Origin: Microtetraspora sp. NBRC 16547
GTDB lineage: Bacteria; Actinomycetota; Actinomycetes; Streptosporangiales; Streptosporangiaceae
DNA length: 64,000 bases
Reading direction: 5' to 3'
Assembly: GCF_030268965.1 (NCBI RefSeq)
Contig: NZ_BSSE01000008.1
Span: forward strand, 1 to 64,000
Of this stretch, positions 22,916 through 31,629 are shown piece after piece; the stretch's first letter is position 1, and each line of letters starts with the position of its first letter. The notes under the pieces are model-generated. The model was not told where the DNA came from. It did no database searches and saw nothing but the letters and a program-made list of their open reading frames with translations. Both the position numbers and the translations under genes were made by a program.

Positions 22916-24778
22916 GTGAGAATGACGCGAAGATTACGGGCCGCCGCGTGCGTGGTGGTGGCCGGTGCAATGCTGGTGGCCGGGGTAGGGACGGCGTCCG
23001 CCGCGCCCGGGGTCACCCCGGCGGACGTGACGCTGAAGCTGGCCCCGGGCGGATCGACGACGATCGCCAAGACCGTGTCCACTCCGGCGATCCCGCCCAA
23101 GCCGGATATCACGGTCCTGATCGACACAACAGGGAGCATGGGCGAGGTCATCTCGAACGTGCAGACCAATGCGAACACCATCTTGTCCAACGTCGCTTCG
23201 GCGCAGCCGGACGCGCATTTCGCGGTTGCCGAGTACAGGGACGTGTCGGCGGACGCGACGGCGTTCCGGGTGGCACAGAACCTCACCGCCAACCAGACCG
23301 ACGTCACCAATGGTCTCAACTCGCTGGTCGCGACGGGCGGCGGCGACTTCCCCGAGGACGGCATCAACGGTCTGTTCCAGGTCGCGTCCGGGGCGGTCCA
23401 CTTTCGGCCGAACAGCTCTCGGATCGTGTTGCTGATCGGGGACGCCCCCAGCCATGACCCCAGCAACGGCCATACGCTGGGCGATGCGATCAGCGCCCTG
23501 CAGGCAGCCGACATCACCGTGCTCGCGTTCGACCTGAACGACCCGTACGGGCTGGACTCGACCGGGCAAGCGACCGCGATCACCAACGCCACGGGTGGAC
23601 GGCTGTTCACCGGCATCAACCCCTCGGAGGTCAGCGACACCATCCTGGCGGCCCTGCACAACCTGCCGGTCACGGTCACCCACCAGCTGCGTGACTGCGA
23701 CCCGAACCTGTCGGTGTCCTTGGCCCCGGGCAGTCGGACGGTGACCAACGGCGATGAGGCCACCTTCACTGAGACCGTCTCCGTCGGCGCCGGAGCCGTA
23801 CCGGGAAGCACCCTTACCTGCAAGGTGGACTTCCTGCTCAACGGCGTCCTGTCACCAGGCTTCACTGAAACGATCACCGAACACGTCCCAAAGGCGACCC
23901 CATCGATCGCCACGACGCCATCGGGCCCGGTGCCCGCGGGCGGGAACGTCTCTGACACAGCGACCCTGTCCGGCGGGTTCCAACCGACGGGCACCGTCAC
24001 GTTCCAGCTGTTCGGGCCCGGTGACACCGGCTGTGCGACGCCCATCGCGACTCGTGCCGGGACGGTGTCCGGCAGCGGCACCGCCGTATCCGGCAACGTG
24101 ACCATCGGCGCGGCCGGCACCTACCGGTGGGCCGCCACCTACAGCGGCGACGCCCACAACAACTCCGTCACCTCACCGTGCAGCGCCGAACAAGTCACCG
24201 TCACGCCGCAGCGGCTGACCGGACGGGCCTACGGCCTGACCGCGGACGCCTCCCTGGCCGGCATCCAACTGGTCAACATCGCACCCACCCCCGACACTGG
24301 CCACATCTCCACCACCTCGACCAGCACCACCTCGGTGCCCTGCACCGCCACCCTCAGCGGACTGATCACCGCGCACACCCTGTGCGCCCAGGTCGCCACC
24401 ACCGAATTCCCCGGCAAATCCGTGGCCACCGCCTCCATCGACGACACCACCATCGGGATCACCGGAATCCCGGTGATCACCGTCAAGACCATCAACTCTA
24501 GCTCCACCACCACCTGCGCTGGATCCACCGGAACCACCACGATCGCCTTCCTCAAGGTCGGCAACACGGTGGTCATCGCAGAACCCACCAATATCCAACC
24601 CAACACCGCGGTCAACGTCGGCGTCGTCAAGCTCGTCCTCAACGAGCAGACCCCATTCACCACCCCCGACAAGGGCCTGACCGTCAACGCCGCCCACATC
24701 ACCGTCGACGCCCTCGGCCTGGCCAAGACCAACGTCGTCCTGGCCTCTTCCGAAAGCGATATCGGCAACTGCCCATAA
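22916..24778 (+). CDS. Secreted VWA-domain, choice-of-anchor-P type protein
   Basis: A 620-residue exported protein. Residues 1-29 are a signal peptide (arginine-rich start, cut after ASA). A von Willebrand A domain follows (about 62-250) with the metal-ion site DTTGSMG (Asp70-Ser74) and the second acidic strand LLIGDAPSHDP. Residues 260-320 and 325-420 look like Ig-like or bacterial repeat domains (GTVTFQLFG, AATYSGDAHNNS). The rest resembles the choice-of-anchor-P domain (RAYGLTADASLAGIQLVNIA). No sortase motif or membrane anchor is visible. A GTG start follows AAGGA. It probably acts in surface adhesion or matrix; it is monocistronic with its own terminator. Confidence 0.8.
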   Translation: MRMTRRLRAAACVVVAGAMLVAGVGTASAAPGVTPADVTLKLAPGGSTTIAKTVSTPAIPPKPDITVLIDTTGSMGEVISNVQTNANTILSNVASAQPDAHFAVAEYRDVSADATAFRVAQNLTANQTDVTNGLNSLVATGGGDFPEDGINGLFQVASGAVHFRPNSSRIVLLIGDAPSHDPSNGHTLGDAISALQAADITVLAFDLNDPYGLDSTGQATAITNATGGRLFTGINPSEVSDTILAALHNLPVTVTHQLRDCDPNLSVSLAPGSRTVTNGDEATFTETVSVGAGAVPGSTLTCKVDFLLNGVLSPGFTETITEHVPKATPSIATTPSGPVPAGGNVSDTATLSGGFQPTGTVTFQLFGPGDTGCATPIATRAGTVSGSGTAVSGNVTIGAAGTYRWAATYSGDAHNNSVTSPCSAEQVTVTPQRLTGRAYGLTADASLAGIQLVNIAPTPDTGHISTTSTSTTSVPCTATLSGLITAHTLCAQVATTEFPGKSVATASIDDTTIGITGIPVITVKTINSSSTTTCAGSTGTTTIAFLKVGNTVVIAEPTNIQPNTAVNVGVVKLVLNEQTPFTTPDKGLTVNAAHITVDALGLAKTNVVLASSESDIGNCP

Positions 24779-24805
24779 CCCAACCCACCTGAACCAATCA
24801 ACCCA

Positions 24806-24839
24806 AGGCCGGGCGGAACACCGTAGCTCCGCCCGGCCT
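24806..24839 (+). terminator. Hairpin terminator after the VWA gene
   Basis: AGGCCGGGCGGA (24806-24817) and TCCGCCCGGCCT (24828-24839) form a perfect 12-bp stem with a ten-base loop, 27 bases past the stop codon. I see no gene between here and 24974. Confidence 0.88.
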
Positions 24840-24974
24840 CGCCCGCTCGCTCCTCGTCAGACCGCCGTCGCGCCCCTCGCGGTGTCTGATTTGCCGCGCC
24901 TTTGGCGCGGCGGGCTCGGGGTGGGCAGTTCCCCGGGAGGCCGCCCTCCCGGACGGGCGGCCTCCCGGGGACGT

Positions 24975-25346
24975 TCAGATCTCCAGCCGCTCCTCGATGG
25001 CCCTGAGCTGGTGCCGGGCCATCGCGAGATTCGACCTGCCCCGATCGAGAGCCATGTAGAGGAACAGGCCCTTGCCACTGCGCCCGGTGACCGGGCGGAT
25101 GATGTGGTACTGCGACCCGAGGGTGATGAGGATGTCCTCGATGGCGTCCTTGAGCTGGAGCGACTCCATCGTGCGGAGCTTGGCCTTGACCACCTCGGTG
25201 TTGCCCGCGGCCGCGACCTGGAGGTCGAGGTCCTTGGAGCCGCCGAGGGTGCCGAGTGCCATGCCGCTGCCGTAGTCGACGACGGCCGCGCCGAGTGCGC
25301 CTTCGACGGCCATCATCTCCTTGAGAGAGATGTCGATGTTCCCCAT
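24975..25346 (-). CDS. Roadblock/LC7 domain protein (third of the set)
   Basis: A 123-residue roadblock/LC7 protein, the fold of MglB and dynein light chains that binds small GTPases. Typical elements are AVEGALGAAVVDYGSGMALG near the N-terminus and DILITLGSQYHIIRPV followed by LFLYMALDRGRSNLAMARHQ at the end. It resembles the roadblock protein at 26692 more than the one at 25358. It is the last gene of a four-gene minus-strand operon. Confidence 0.85.
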   Translation of the reverse strand: MGNIDISLKEMMAVEGALGAAVVDYGSGMALGTLGGSKDLDLQVAAAGNTEVVKAKLRTMESLQLKDAIEDILITLGSQYHIIRPVTGRSGKGLFLYMALDRGRSNLAMARHQLRAIEERLEI

Positions 25347-25357
25347 GTGCGTTTCTC

Positions 25358-25765
25358 CTATTCGCGTTCGACGATGGCGGCGAGCTTGGCCGCCGTCTTA
25401 CGACCCTCGATCCGGAGCAGGCCGAGGTTGGCCCCAGGCCCGGCGAGTACGGTGAGGACGAGCTTGGGGCCCGCGGCGTAGCACGCGGCGTGGCCACGGA
25501 TGCCGGAGATGAGGGTCTCCTCGAGGGCGCCGACCTGGACGAGGTCGGTCATCCTTCGGGCCATCGAGAGCAGGGCAGAGGAGAGCGCCGCCGTCTGCTC
25601 GGTATGGCCGCCGATGTCGGTGGCGATGAGCAAGCCGTCCACCGTGCAGGTGAGCGTGCCGGTGATCTCGGGCGCGCGTTCCCTGAGGAGGAGCATCTCC
25701 TCGTGTATTTCGCCGCGTAGATCCATCGAAATGCCCTTTCCGGCCCGCTTGAGCCAGGTGATCAC
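25358..25765 (-). CDS. Roadblock/LC7 domain protein (second of the set)
   Basis: A 135-residue roadblock/LC7 protein of the actinobacterial CvnB-like type. Features are TLTCTVDGLLIATDIGGHTE, then LSSALLSMARRMTDLV and the C-terminal KLVLTVLAGPGANLGLLRIE. The GTG start at 25765 overlaps the upstream stop (GTGA), so it is coupled to the DUF4388-like gene; 11 bases separate it from the next roadblock gene. Confidence 0.85.
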   Translation of the reverse strand: MITWLKRAGKGISMDLRGEIHEEMLLLRERAPEITGTLTCTVDGLLIATDIGGHTEQTAALSSALLSMARRMTDLVQVGALEETLISGIRGHAACYAAGPKLVLTVLAGPGANLGLLRIEGRKTAAKLAAIVERE

Positions 25766-26688
25766 TGCAGCGCCTCCAGTGCGTCACGCAGCCTGATGAG
25801 CAGGTTCACGTCGGTCGGGTCGGCACTGACCGGCGGCAGGTACGGCTGCGCGGCGTCCTGCCCGGCCCCGGGCCGCAGCTCGGCCCTCGGTCCGGAGCTC
25901 GGTCCAGAGCGCTGCCCGGAGCTCGGCCCGGACCGCTCGCCGCGTTTCGGCAGCACCGGCGGTGACTGCGCGGGTGGATCCCCCCGCGTCGCGAGCAGCC
26001 CGGCCGCGCCCAGTTCCCGTACGGCGAGCAGTGTCGAGTAGGCGGGACGCCCGAGGCGGCGGGCCAGTTCGGCGGGTGTGGCGGTGGTGTCCGCGCCGAG
26101 CAGCACCTCCCACTGCAGCGCGGTCAGCACCACGTGCCTGCCGGGGATACGCCGGACGGGGATCACCGGCTGTGTGTCGAGTTCGCTCGACGGCCATGCT
26201 CGGTCCAATCGGGCCTTCCTCCGCCGGCACTCCCGAAAGAGGCCGGGCACGTCGAAGAACCAGTGCGTGCCGAGCCAGTGCCGTTCCCCGTCCCTGAACC
26301 GGGACCGGGGCCCCGGACGGGCTCCCGCCGCATCGAGCCCCGAATCGAGCGCCCGGTCGAGCAGGAAGTACGAGGCGTCGAGCGTGGCTCCCAGGACGCA
26401 GAACTCCAGCTCGCCCCGGGTGAGGACGCCCTTGCCGACCAGCAGATCGCCCCCGTTCGCCTGGCCGCCCTCCGCGCCGGCGGCCTGTCGCGCCTTCCTG
26501 ACCGCGGTGGCGCTGATCCGCCCGGACGCGGTCAGCAGCTCCTCCACGCCGGGTGTGCCAGTGCTCTCGGCGTACGACACCTGGCCGCGGGTGAGGAAGA
26601 TCGTGCCGTTCCGGCCCACCCGGAGTGATCCGGTGGCCTTTTCCTGTGCGAGTCCGGTCAGTACGGAGTCGAGTGTCGTGGTGGCCAT
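25762..26688 (-). CDS. DUF4388 (PATAN)-like regulator
   Basis: A 308-residue protein. The N-terminal 110 residues read GLAQEKATGSLRVGRNGTIF then LTRGQVSYAESTGTPGVEELL, the DUF4388/PATAN pattern found in signalling proteins coupled to roadblock proteins and GTPases. The middle (about 190-235) looks like a winged-helix segment (LTALQWEVLLGADTTATPAEL and ARRLGRPAYSTLLAVRELGAAGLL). The tail is a Ser/Gly/Pro/Arg linker and an acidic end. It probably integrates signals with the three roadblock proteins; DNA binding is only inferred. Confidence 0.7.
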   Translation of the reverse strand: MATTTLDSVLTGLAQEKATGSLRVGRNGTIFLTRGQVSYAESTGTPGVEELLTASGRISATAVRKARQAAGAEGGQANGGDLLVGKGVLTRGELEFCVLGATLDASYFLLDRALDSGLDAAGARPGPRSRFRDGERHWLGTHWFFDVPGLFRECRRRKARLDRAWPSSELDTQPVIPVRRIPGRHVVLTALQWEVLLGADTTATPAELARRLGRPAYSTLLAVRELGAAGLLATRGDPPAQSPPVLPKRGERSGPSSGQRSGPSSGPRAELRPGAGQDAAQPYLPPVSADPTDVNLLIRLRDALEALQ

Positions 26689-26691
26689 GGA

Positions 26692-27063
26692 TCACGAGGC
26701 GATCAGCCGGTGGGAGATGGCCTGGAGGCGGCGCATGGCGAGGGCGAGGTTCGCGCGGTCGGGATCCAGCCGGAGGCAGATGAGCAGCGGCCCGTCGAAC
26801 ATCGTCTCCATGGGCTTGATCAGGTGGTAGGCCCGGTCCGTGGTGACGATCACGTCCTCGATTCGGATCGTTCCGTCGGGGGTCGAGAGGGCGAGCCCGT
26901 CGAGCGTCGCGCGGAACGCCTCGCTCAGCCCGGCGGCCGACCCCTCGGGGTACGGGACCCCCTCGGCGGCCACCGCCATGCCGCTGGTGTGATCGACGAG
27001 AATCGCGTCAAGTGCTCCGGGGATCGTCATGGCCTCGGAAAGGCAGTCCTCTATCCCGATCAC
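26692..27063 (-). CDS. Roadblock/LC7 domain protein (first of the set)
   Basis: A 123-residue roadblock/LC7 protein (MTIPGALDAILVDHTSGMAV at the start; VIVTTDRAYHLIKPMETMFD and RANLALAMRRLQAISHRL at the end). The GTG at 27063 is chosen because GAGGGAG sits seven bases upstream; a TTG two codons earlier directly abuts that site. It is the first gene of the operon. The 215 bases upstream to 27278 are unusually AT-rich and should hold the divergent promoters. Confidence 0.82.
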   Translation of the reverse strand: MIGIEDCLSEAMTIPGALDAILVDHTSGMAVAAEGVPYPEGSAAGLSEAFRATLDGLALSTPDGTIRIEDVIVTTDRAYHLIKPMETMFDGPLLICLRLDPDRANLALAMRRLQAISHRLIAS

Positions 27064-27278
27064 GCGCAACTCCCTCGCCGGGTCGTCGATACGGCGCGGC
27101 CAACATTAGAGAAGCCGGTGGGCGCGGACCTCGCACCTTCGATCCCGGTAGTAGGTGAGTTATAAGGATTAGTCGTTTAAGGAGGAAAATTCACCAACTG
27201 CATAGAAGAGTTACTTTTACTAGCGATTGTGAGGAGTGTTCGGATATTTTGGGTTATGGATAGGGGAGAATAGGGGTT

Positions 27279-27767
27279 ATGGAACGAGTCCTGGTCAGCG
27301 CATGTCTCCTGGGCCGGCGGGTGCGCTATGACGGCGGTGCCAAGACGAGCGAGGACGAGCTGCTCGCCACCTGGAACTCCGAGGGGAGACTTGTCCCGTT
27401 CTGTCCGGAAGTGGCGGGCGGGCTTCCCGTCCCCCGGCCCCCGGCGGAGATCGAGGGCGGCGCGGGCGGGGCGGCCGTGCTGGCCGAGACGGCGCGCATC
27501 CTGACGCCGGACGGCGACGACGTGACCGAGGCGTTCGTCGAGGGCGCGCGGCGGGCGCTCGACGCCGCCAGGGCCTCCGGCGCCCGGGTGGCGATCCTCA
27601 AGGAGGGCAGCCCGTCCTGCGGCTCGCTGCGCGTCTACGACGGCACGTTCGCCGGCCGTACGACGCCCGGCCAGGGGGTGACCACCGCCCTCCTCGAACA
27701 GAACGGCATCCGGGTCTTCAATGAGGACGACATCGCCGAGGCCGCCCGCCACCTCCGGGACGGGTGA
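27279..27767 (+). CDS. DUF523 / thiouracil desulfurase (TudS)-like protein
   Basis: A 162-residue DUF523 protein. The three cysteines expected to ligate a [4Fe-4S] cluster are in SACLLGRRVRYDGG, FCPEVAGG and EGSPSCGS, with DGTFAGRTTPGQGVTTALL completing the family signature. Characterised relatives (TudS) remove sulfur from 2-thiouracil; the natural role here is inferred. It is close to the DUF4032 gene, which is convergent. Confidence 0.85.
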   Translation: MERVLVSACLLGRRVRYDGGAKTSEDELLATWNSEGRLVPFCPEVAGGLPVPRPPAEIEGGAGGAAVLAETARILTPDGDDVTEAFVEGARRALDAARASGARVAILKEGSPSCGSLRVYDGTFAGRTTPGQGVTTALLEQNGIRVFNEDDIAEAARHLRDG

Positions 27768-27781
27768 TCAGGAGGCGGTGA

Positions 27782-29008
27782 TCAAGGGGACAGCGGGTCG
27801 TCACCGACGATCACCGCGTTCTCGTCCGGCTTGAACACCAACACGTTGTCGACGTACGACCGGACGGCGGCGTCGAGGCCCACGTCGTGCCCGGCCGCCT
27901 CGGACATGAACCAGCGGTGGTCGAGCACCTCGTGGAAGAGCTGGGCGGGCTCCAGCTTGCGCCGCAGCTCGGCCGGGATCCCGCTCACCACCGGCTGGAA
28001 GACCTCGGCCAGCCAGCGGTGCGCGACGATCGCCTCGTCCTCGTGGCGCAGGCCGTTCGACACCCGGAACGAGTCGAGGTCGTTCAGCAGCCGCCTGGCC
28101 TGGTTCTCCTCCACGTCGAGGCCGGTCAGCCGCAGCAGGCGGCGCTGGTGGTGCCCCGCGTCCACGACCTTGGGCCGGACGATCAGCCGCCCCGTGCCCG
28201 CCTTCCTGCGGACCATCATCTCGGCGACGTCGAAGCCGAGCGAGTTGAGCCGCCTGATCCGCTGCTCGACGATGTGCCAGTCGACGTCCTCGATGATCTC
28301 GTCGGAGTTCAGCTCGCTCCACAGCCGCTCGTACCGCTCGACGATCTGCCCGGCGAAGACCAGCGGGTCGATCGACGGGTGCAGCAGCTCGCCCGCCTCC
28401 AGGTCGAGCAGCTCGCCGTAGATGTTGACGTGCGCCACGTCGATGTCGTGGGTCCGCTGGCCTTCGCTGATCATCGGGTGCAGCTCGCCGGTCTCCGCGT
28501 CCACCAGGTACGCGGCGAAGGCTCCGGCGTCGCGGCGGAACAGCGTGTTGGACAGCGAGCAGTCGCCCCAGTAGAAGCCCGCCAGGTGGAGCCGGACGAG
28601 CAGCACGGCGAGGGCGTCGAGCAGCCGCGTCAGCGTGTCGGGCCGCACCGCGCCGGAGAGTACGGCCCGGTAGGGGAGCGAGAACTGCAGGTGCCGGGTG
28701 ATCAGCGCGGAGTCCAGCTCGGTGCCGTCCGCGGCGGTGCGCCCGGTGACGACCGCGACCGGCTCGACGGACGGGGCGTCCAGCCGGGCCAGGTCCCACA
28801 GCAGCTTGTACTCCCGCTTGGCGTACCGCTCGCTGATCTCCTTGATCGCGTAGACCCGCCCCGAGAGCCGGACGAACCGCACGACGTGCCGCGAGATGCC
28901 GCGCGGCAGGGTCACCAAGTGATGGTCGGGCCACTCCTCCAGCGGGATGTCCCAGGGCAGCCGGATCAGGTCGGGGTCGCCGGGGGCACCGATCATCTGC
29001 AGGGGCAC
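27782..29008 (-). CDS. DUF4032 protein with kinase-like N-terminal fold
   Basis: A 408-residue protein typical of actinobacteria. The N-terminal half has kinase-like marks: VYAIKEISERYAKREYKLL (lysine and glutamate) and YWGDCSLSNTLFRRD, a variant catalytic loop in which Asp precedes CSLSN. The second half, with EDEAIVAHRWLAEVFQPVV and LFHEVLDHRWFMSEAAG, is the DUF4032 part. Substrate and partners are unknown. The GTG at 29008 has GGAG six bases upstream; the much longer in-frame ORF upstream is antisense to the next gene and is rejected. Confidence 0.78.
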   Translation of the reverse strand: MPLQMIGAPGDPDLIRLPWDIPLEEWPDHHLVTLPRGISRHVVRFVRLSGRVYAIKEISERYAKREYKLLWDLARLDAPSVEPVAVVTGRTAADGTELDSALITRHLQFSLPYRAVLSGAVRPDTLTRLLDALAVLLVRLHLAGFYWGDCSLSNTLFRRDAGAFAAYLVDAETGELHPMISEGQRTHDIDVAHVNIYGELLDLEAGELLHPSIDPLVFAGQIVERYERLWSELNSDEIIEDVDWHIVEQRIRRLNSLGFDVAEMMVRRKAGTGRLIVRPKVVDAGHHQRRLLRLTGLDVEENQARRLLNDLDSFRVSNGLRHEDEAIVAHRWLAEVFQPVVSGIPAELRRKLEPAQLFHEVLDHRWFMSEAAGHDVGLDAAVRSYVDNVLVFKPDENAVIVGDDPLSP

Positions 29009-29065
29009 CGTTTGCTCCTTGTTGCGGGGATTCGTGATCCAGTCTCGCGGATAGAGTCCTTGAGC

Positions 29066-30700
29066 ATGACGCTGCTGGATGACTTCATCGGCTGGTACTT
29101 CACCGAAAACCCGGTCCGGGCAGCCCTGCTCGGAGCGGACGGGTACGACCACACGCTCGGCGACTTCAGCGAGGCCGGGTTCACGGCCAGGGAGCGCGCG
29201 GCGGAGCGCTGGCTGGAACGCCTCTCCGCCGAGCCGACCGCGACCGCGCAAGACCGGACTGTGCAAGACCGGACCATGCAAGACCGGACCGTGGACGACG
29301 AGATCGACCGCGACCTCGTCGTCTCCCATCTGCGCGGGGCGGTGGCGAGCGCACGGTGGCCGGAGTGGCGGCGCGACCCCGCGCCCTACCTCGGGGCGAT
29401 CTTCGGCTCCATGTTCACACCATTCCAGCAGCGGCTGAAGCCGGAGGCAGAGCTGGTCGAGAACGCGGTCGCGCGACTCGCCGAGGTGCCCGCCGTGCTC
29501 GACGCCTGCCGCCACAACCTCGACCCGGACCTCGCCGCCGACCTGCTCGTCACCCGAGGCCTGAACCAGGCGCGTACGGCCCGGCGCTTCCTCACCGAGA
29601 CGGTTCCCGGCGAGGTCGCCGACCCCGTCCTGCGCGCGCGGCTGGCGGCGGCCGCCGAGCCCGCCGCGGCCGCGTTCGACGCGTTCGTCACCTTCCTTGA
29701 GGGCTTCACCGCGGGCGGGACCTGGCGCATGGGGGAGGAGCTCTACTCCACGCTGCTGCGCGAGCGGGAGCTGCTCGGGTACGGCGCGGCCGAGCTGCAC
29801 GAGAAGGGACGTCAGGCCTGGGACGAGATCGACGCGCGGATGCGCGAGGTCGCCCCGCGCGTCGGCTCCGGCGAGTGGGGCGCGGACTGGCGGGCCGCGA
29901 TGGAGTTCCTCATGGACGACCACCCCGAGACCCTCGCGGACATGCGCGCCGAATACGAAGCGGAGACGCTGCGCGCCCGCGACTTCGTCCGCGACCGTGG
30001 CCTGGTGACCTTCCCCGAGGGGGAGGAGTGCCAGGTCCTCCCGTCGCCGGAGTTCCAGCGGCCCATCCTTGCGGTGGCCAACTATCTGGCGCCGCCGCCG
30101 CTCAGCGCGTCCAGGGCCGGCGTCTTCTTCGTGCCGTACACGCCGGACGGCTTCACCCCCGAGCAGGTACGCCAGCGCCTGCGCACCAACTGCCGGGCGC
30201 AGATGCCGTCGATCGCCGTCCACGAGGCGTACCCGGGGCACCACTGGCATCTGAGCTGGATGGCGGCCAACCCGAGGAAGGTGCGCAAGATCTTCCGCAC
30301 GCCCTATTTCACCGAGGGCTGGGCGCTGTACGTCGAGGGCGTGCTGCACGAGCAGGGGTACTTCGACACCCCGGCGACCGAGCTGGCCCACCTGGACTGC
30401 CGGATCTTCCGCGCCGCCCGGATCGTCGTGGACACCGCCCTGCACTGCGGCGACATGACGATCGAGGAGGCCGAGACGTTCATGGCGACCAAGGCGTCGC
30501 TGTCGCCGGGCACCGCCAAGGGCGAGGTCAACCGATACTGCGCCTGGCCGACCCAGGCGCCGTCGTACCTCACCGGGGCGCTGGAGATCCGGCGGATCCG
30601 GGACGACTACGCCGGCGACCTGCGCAAGTTCCACGACGAGATCGCCGGGAGCGGCGGCCTTCCCCTTGGCCTGGCCCGCCGTACGGTCATCCCGGGCTGA
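29066..30700 (+). CDS. DUF885 family protein, putative metallopeptidase
   Basis: A 544-residue DUF885 protein. The signature HEAYPGHHWHLSW resembles the HExxH-type zinc peptidase helix and occurs at about two thirds of the length; later conserved pieces are FTEGWALYVEGVLHEQGYF and KGEVNRYCAWPTQAPSYLTG. No signal peptide is seen, so it is cytoplasmic. The ATG at 29066 is the first with a plausible N-terminus (MTLLDDFIGWYF). The gene diverges from DUF4032 and converges with the aldolase gene, overlapping it by 14 bases. Confidence 0.85.
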   Translation: MTLLDDFIGWYFTENPVRAALLGADGYDHTLGDFSEAGFTARERAAERWLERLSAEPTATAQDRTVQDRTMQDRTVDDEIDRDLVVSHLRGAVASARWPEWRRDPAPYLGAIFGSMFTPFQQRLKPEAELVENAVARLAEVPAVLDACRHNLDPDLAADLLVTRGLNQARTARRFLTETVPGEVADPVLRARLAAAAEPAAAAFDAFVTFLEGFTAGGTWRMGEELYSTLLRERELLGYGAAELHEKGRQAWDEIDARMREVAPRVGSGEWGADWRAAMEFLMDDHPETLADMRAEYEAETLRARDFVRDRGLVTFPEGEECQVLPSPEFQRPILAVANYLAPPPLSASRAGVFFVPYTPDGFTPEQVRQRLRTNCRAQMPSIAVHEAYPGHHWHLSWMAANPRKVRKIFRTPYFTEGWALYVEGVLHEQGYFDTPATELAHLDCRIFRAARIVVDTALHCGDMTIEEAETFMATKASLSPGTAKGEVNRYCAWPTQAPSYLTGALEIRRIRDDYAGDLRKFHDEIAGSGGLPLGLARRTVIPG

Positions 30701-31307
30701 ACGCGCGCTCGACCACGGCCGCGAGCTGCTCGTCGGTGAGGACGGTGGGGGTGCCGACGCCGAGCGCGCGCACGTAGACCTCGCACAGCCACTCCAGCAG
30801 GCGGGTCGCCTCGAACGCCTTCTCCAGGGTCGGGCCGATGGTGACCCCGCCGTGGTTGGCGAGCAGCGCGGCCTGCTTCCCCACCAGCGCCGCGCGCACG
30901 TTCTCCGCCAGCTCCGGCGTGCCGTACGTCGCGTAGGGGGCGACGCGGACCGCCCCGCCGAGGAGCAGGGCGTTGTAATGGATCGGCGGCAGCTCGGTCG
31001 CGGTCGTCGCCACCACGGTCGCGAAGACCGAGTGGGTGTGCACGATCGCCCGCGCGTCGGTCGAGGCGTACACGGCCAGGTGCATGGGGGTCTCCGACGA
31101 CGGCCGCACGTCGCCCTCGACGAGGAGGCCCTTCATGTCCACGACCGGGCAGTCCTCCGGCCTGAGCCGGTCGAGGGCCACACCGGAGGGGGTGACCGCG
31201 ACCAGGTCGCCCTCCCGGACGCTGAGGTTGCCGGACGTCCCGATGACCAGGCCGAGGTCGGCGGCTCTCCGGCCGTACTCGCACAGTTCCCGACGAAGAT
31301 CCCACAT
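30687..31307 (-). CDS. Class II aldolase, fuculose-phosphate-aldolase-like
   Basis: A 206-residue zinc aldolase/adducin family protein. The substrate-phosphate loop GTSGNLSVR, the catalytic glutamate in SSETPMH, the zinc histidines in AIVHTHSVFA and the third histidine in LLANHGGVTIG are all present. L-fuculose-1-phosphate and L-ribulose-5-phosphate 4-epimerase relatives share these, so the substrate is uncertain. It lies 20 kb from the fucose locus, which uses a non-phosphorylated route, so a shared role is not implied. Confidence 0.85.
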   Translation of the reverse strand: MWDLRRELCEYGRRAADLGLVIGTSGNLSVREGDLVAVTPSGVALDRLRPEDCPVVDMKGLLVEGDVRPSSETPMHLAVYASTDARAIVHTHSVFATVVATTATELPPIHYNALLLGGAVRVAPYATYGTPELAENVRAALVGKQAALLANHGGVTIGPTLEKAFEATRLLEWLCEVYVRALGVGTPTVLTDEQLAAVVERAFSPG

Positions 31308-31365
31308 GCCGCCAACCTAGTCCCCCAAATAGCGCGTCGCTCCCGGTTCGTGATGTCCTGGGGGC

Positions 31366-31626
31366 ATGCGTGAGTCAAGTGAATGGCAGACCGACGGCGA
31401 CACGATCCGCAGGACCGTGACCGCCCCCGACTTCCGTACGGCCATCGCGATCGTCGACGCGATCGCGGAGGAGGCGGAGGCGATGAACCACCATCCCGAC
31501 ATCGACATCAGGTGGCGCACCCTGCACCTCGCGCTCACCACCCACGACGCGGGCGGCCTGACCGAACTCGACCACACGCTGGCCGCCCGCATCGACGGGA
31601 TCGTGACCGCCCACGGAGCGAGCTGA
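31366..31626 (+). CDS. Pterin-4a-carbinolamine dehydratase
   Basis: An 86-residue protein of the PCD/DCoH family (EC 4.2.1.96). The segment EEAEAMNHHPDIDIRWRTLH contains the His-His-Pro active-site signature, and LTTHDAGGLTELDHTLA completes the fold. It dehydrates the carbinolamine formed by pterin-dependent hydroxylases; in bacteria without such an enzyme nearby it may serve molybdopterin or folate chemistry. It is monocistronic. Confidence 0.9.
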   Translation: MRESSEWQTDGDTIRRTVTAPDFRTAIAIVDAIAEEAEAMNHHPDIDIRWRTLHLALTTHDAGGLTELDHTLAARIDGIVTAHGAS

Positions 31627-31629
31627 TCG

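Noticed and set aside
24975-27063. Streptomyces-type conservon
   Set aside because: The histidine kinase, DUF742 and GTPase genes that define conservons are missing.
27782-30634. 950-codon minus-strand frame joining DUF4032 with upstream sequence
   Set aside because: Upstream of 29008 it is antisense to the DUF885 gene and has no family features.
30687-31307. Assigning the class II aldolase to the fucose pathway
   Set aside because: The fucose locus uses FucD (non-phosphorylated route) and lies 20 kb away. Substrate specificity cannot be read from the motifs.
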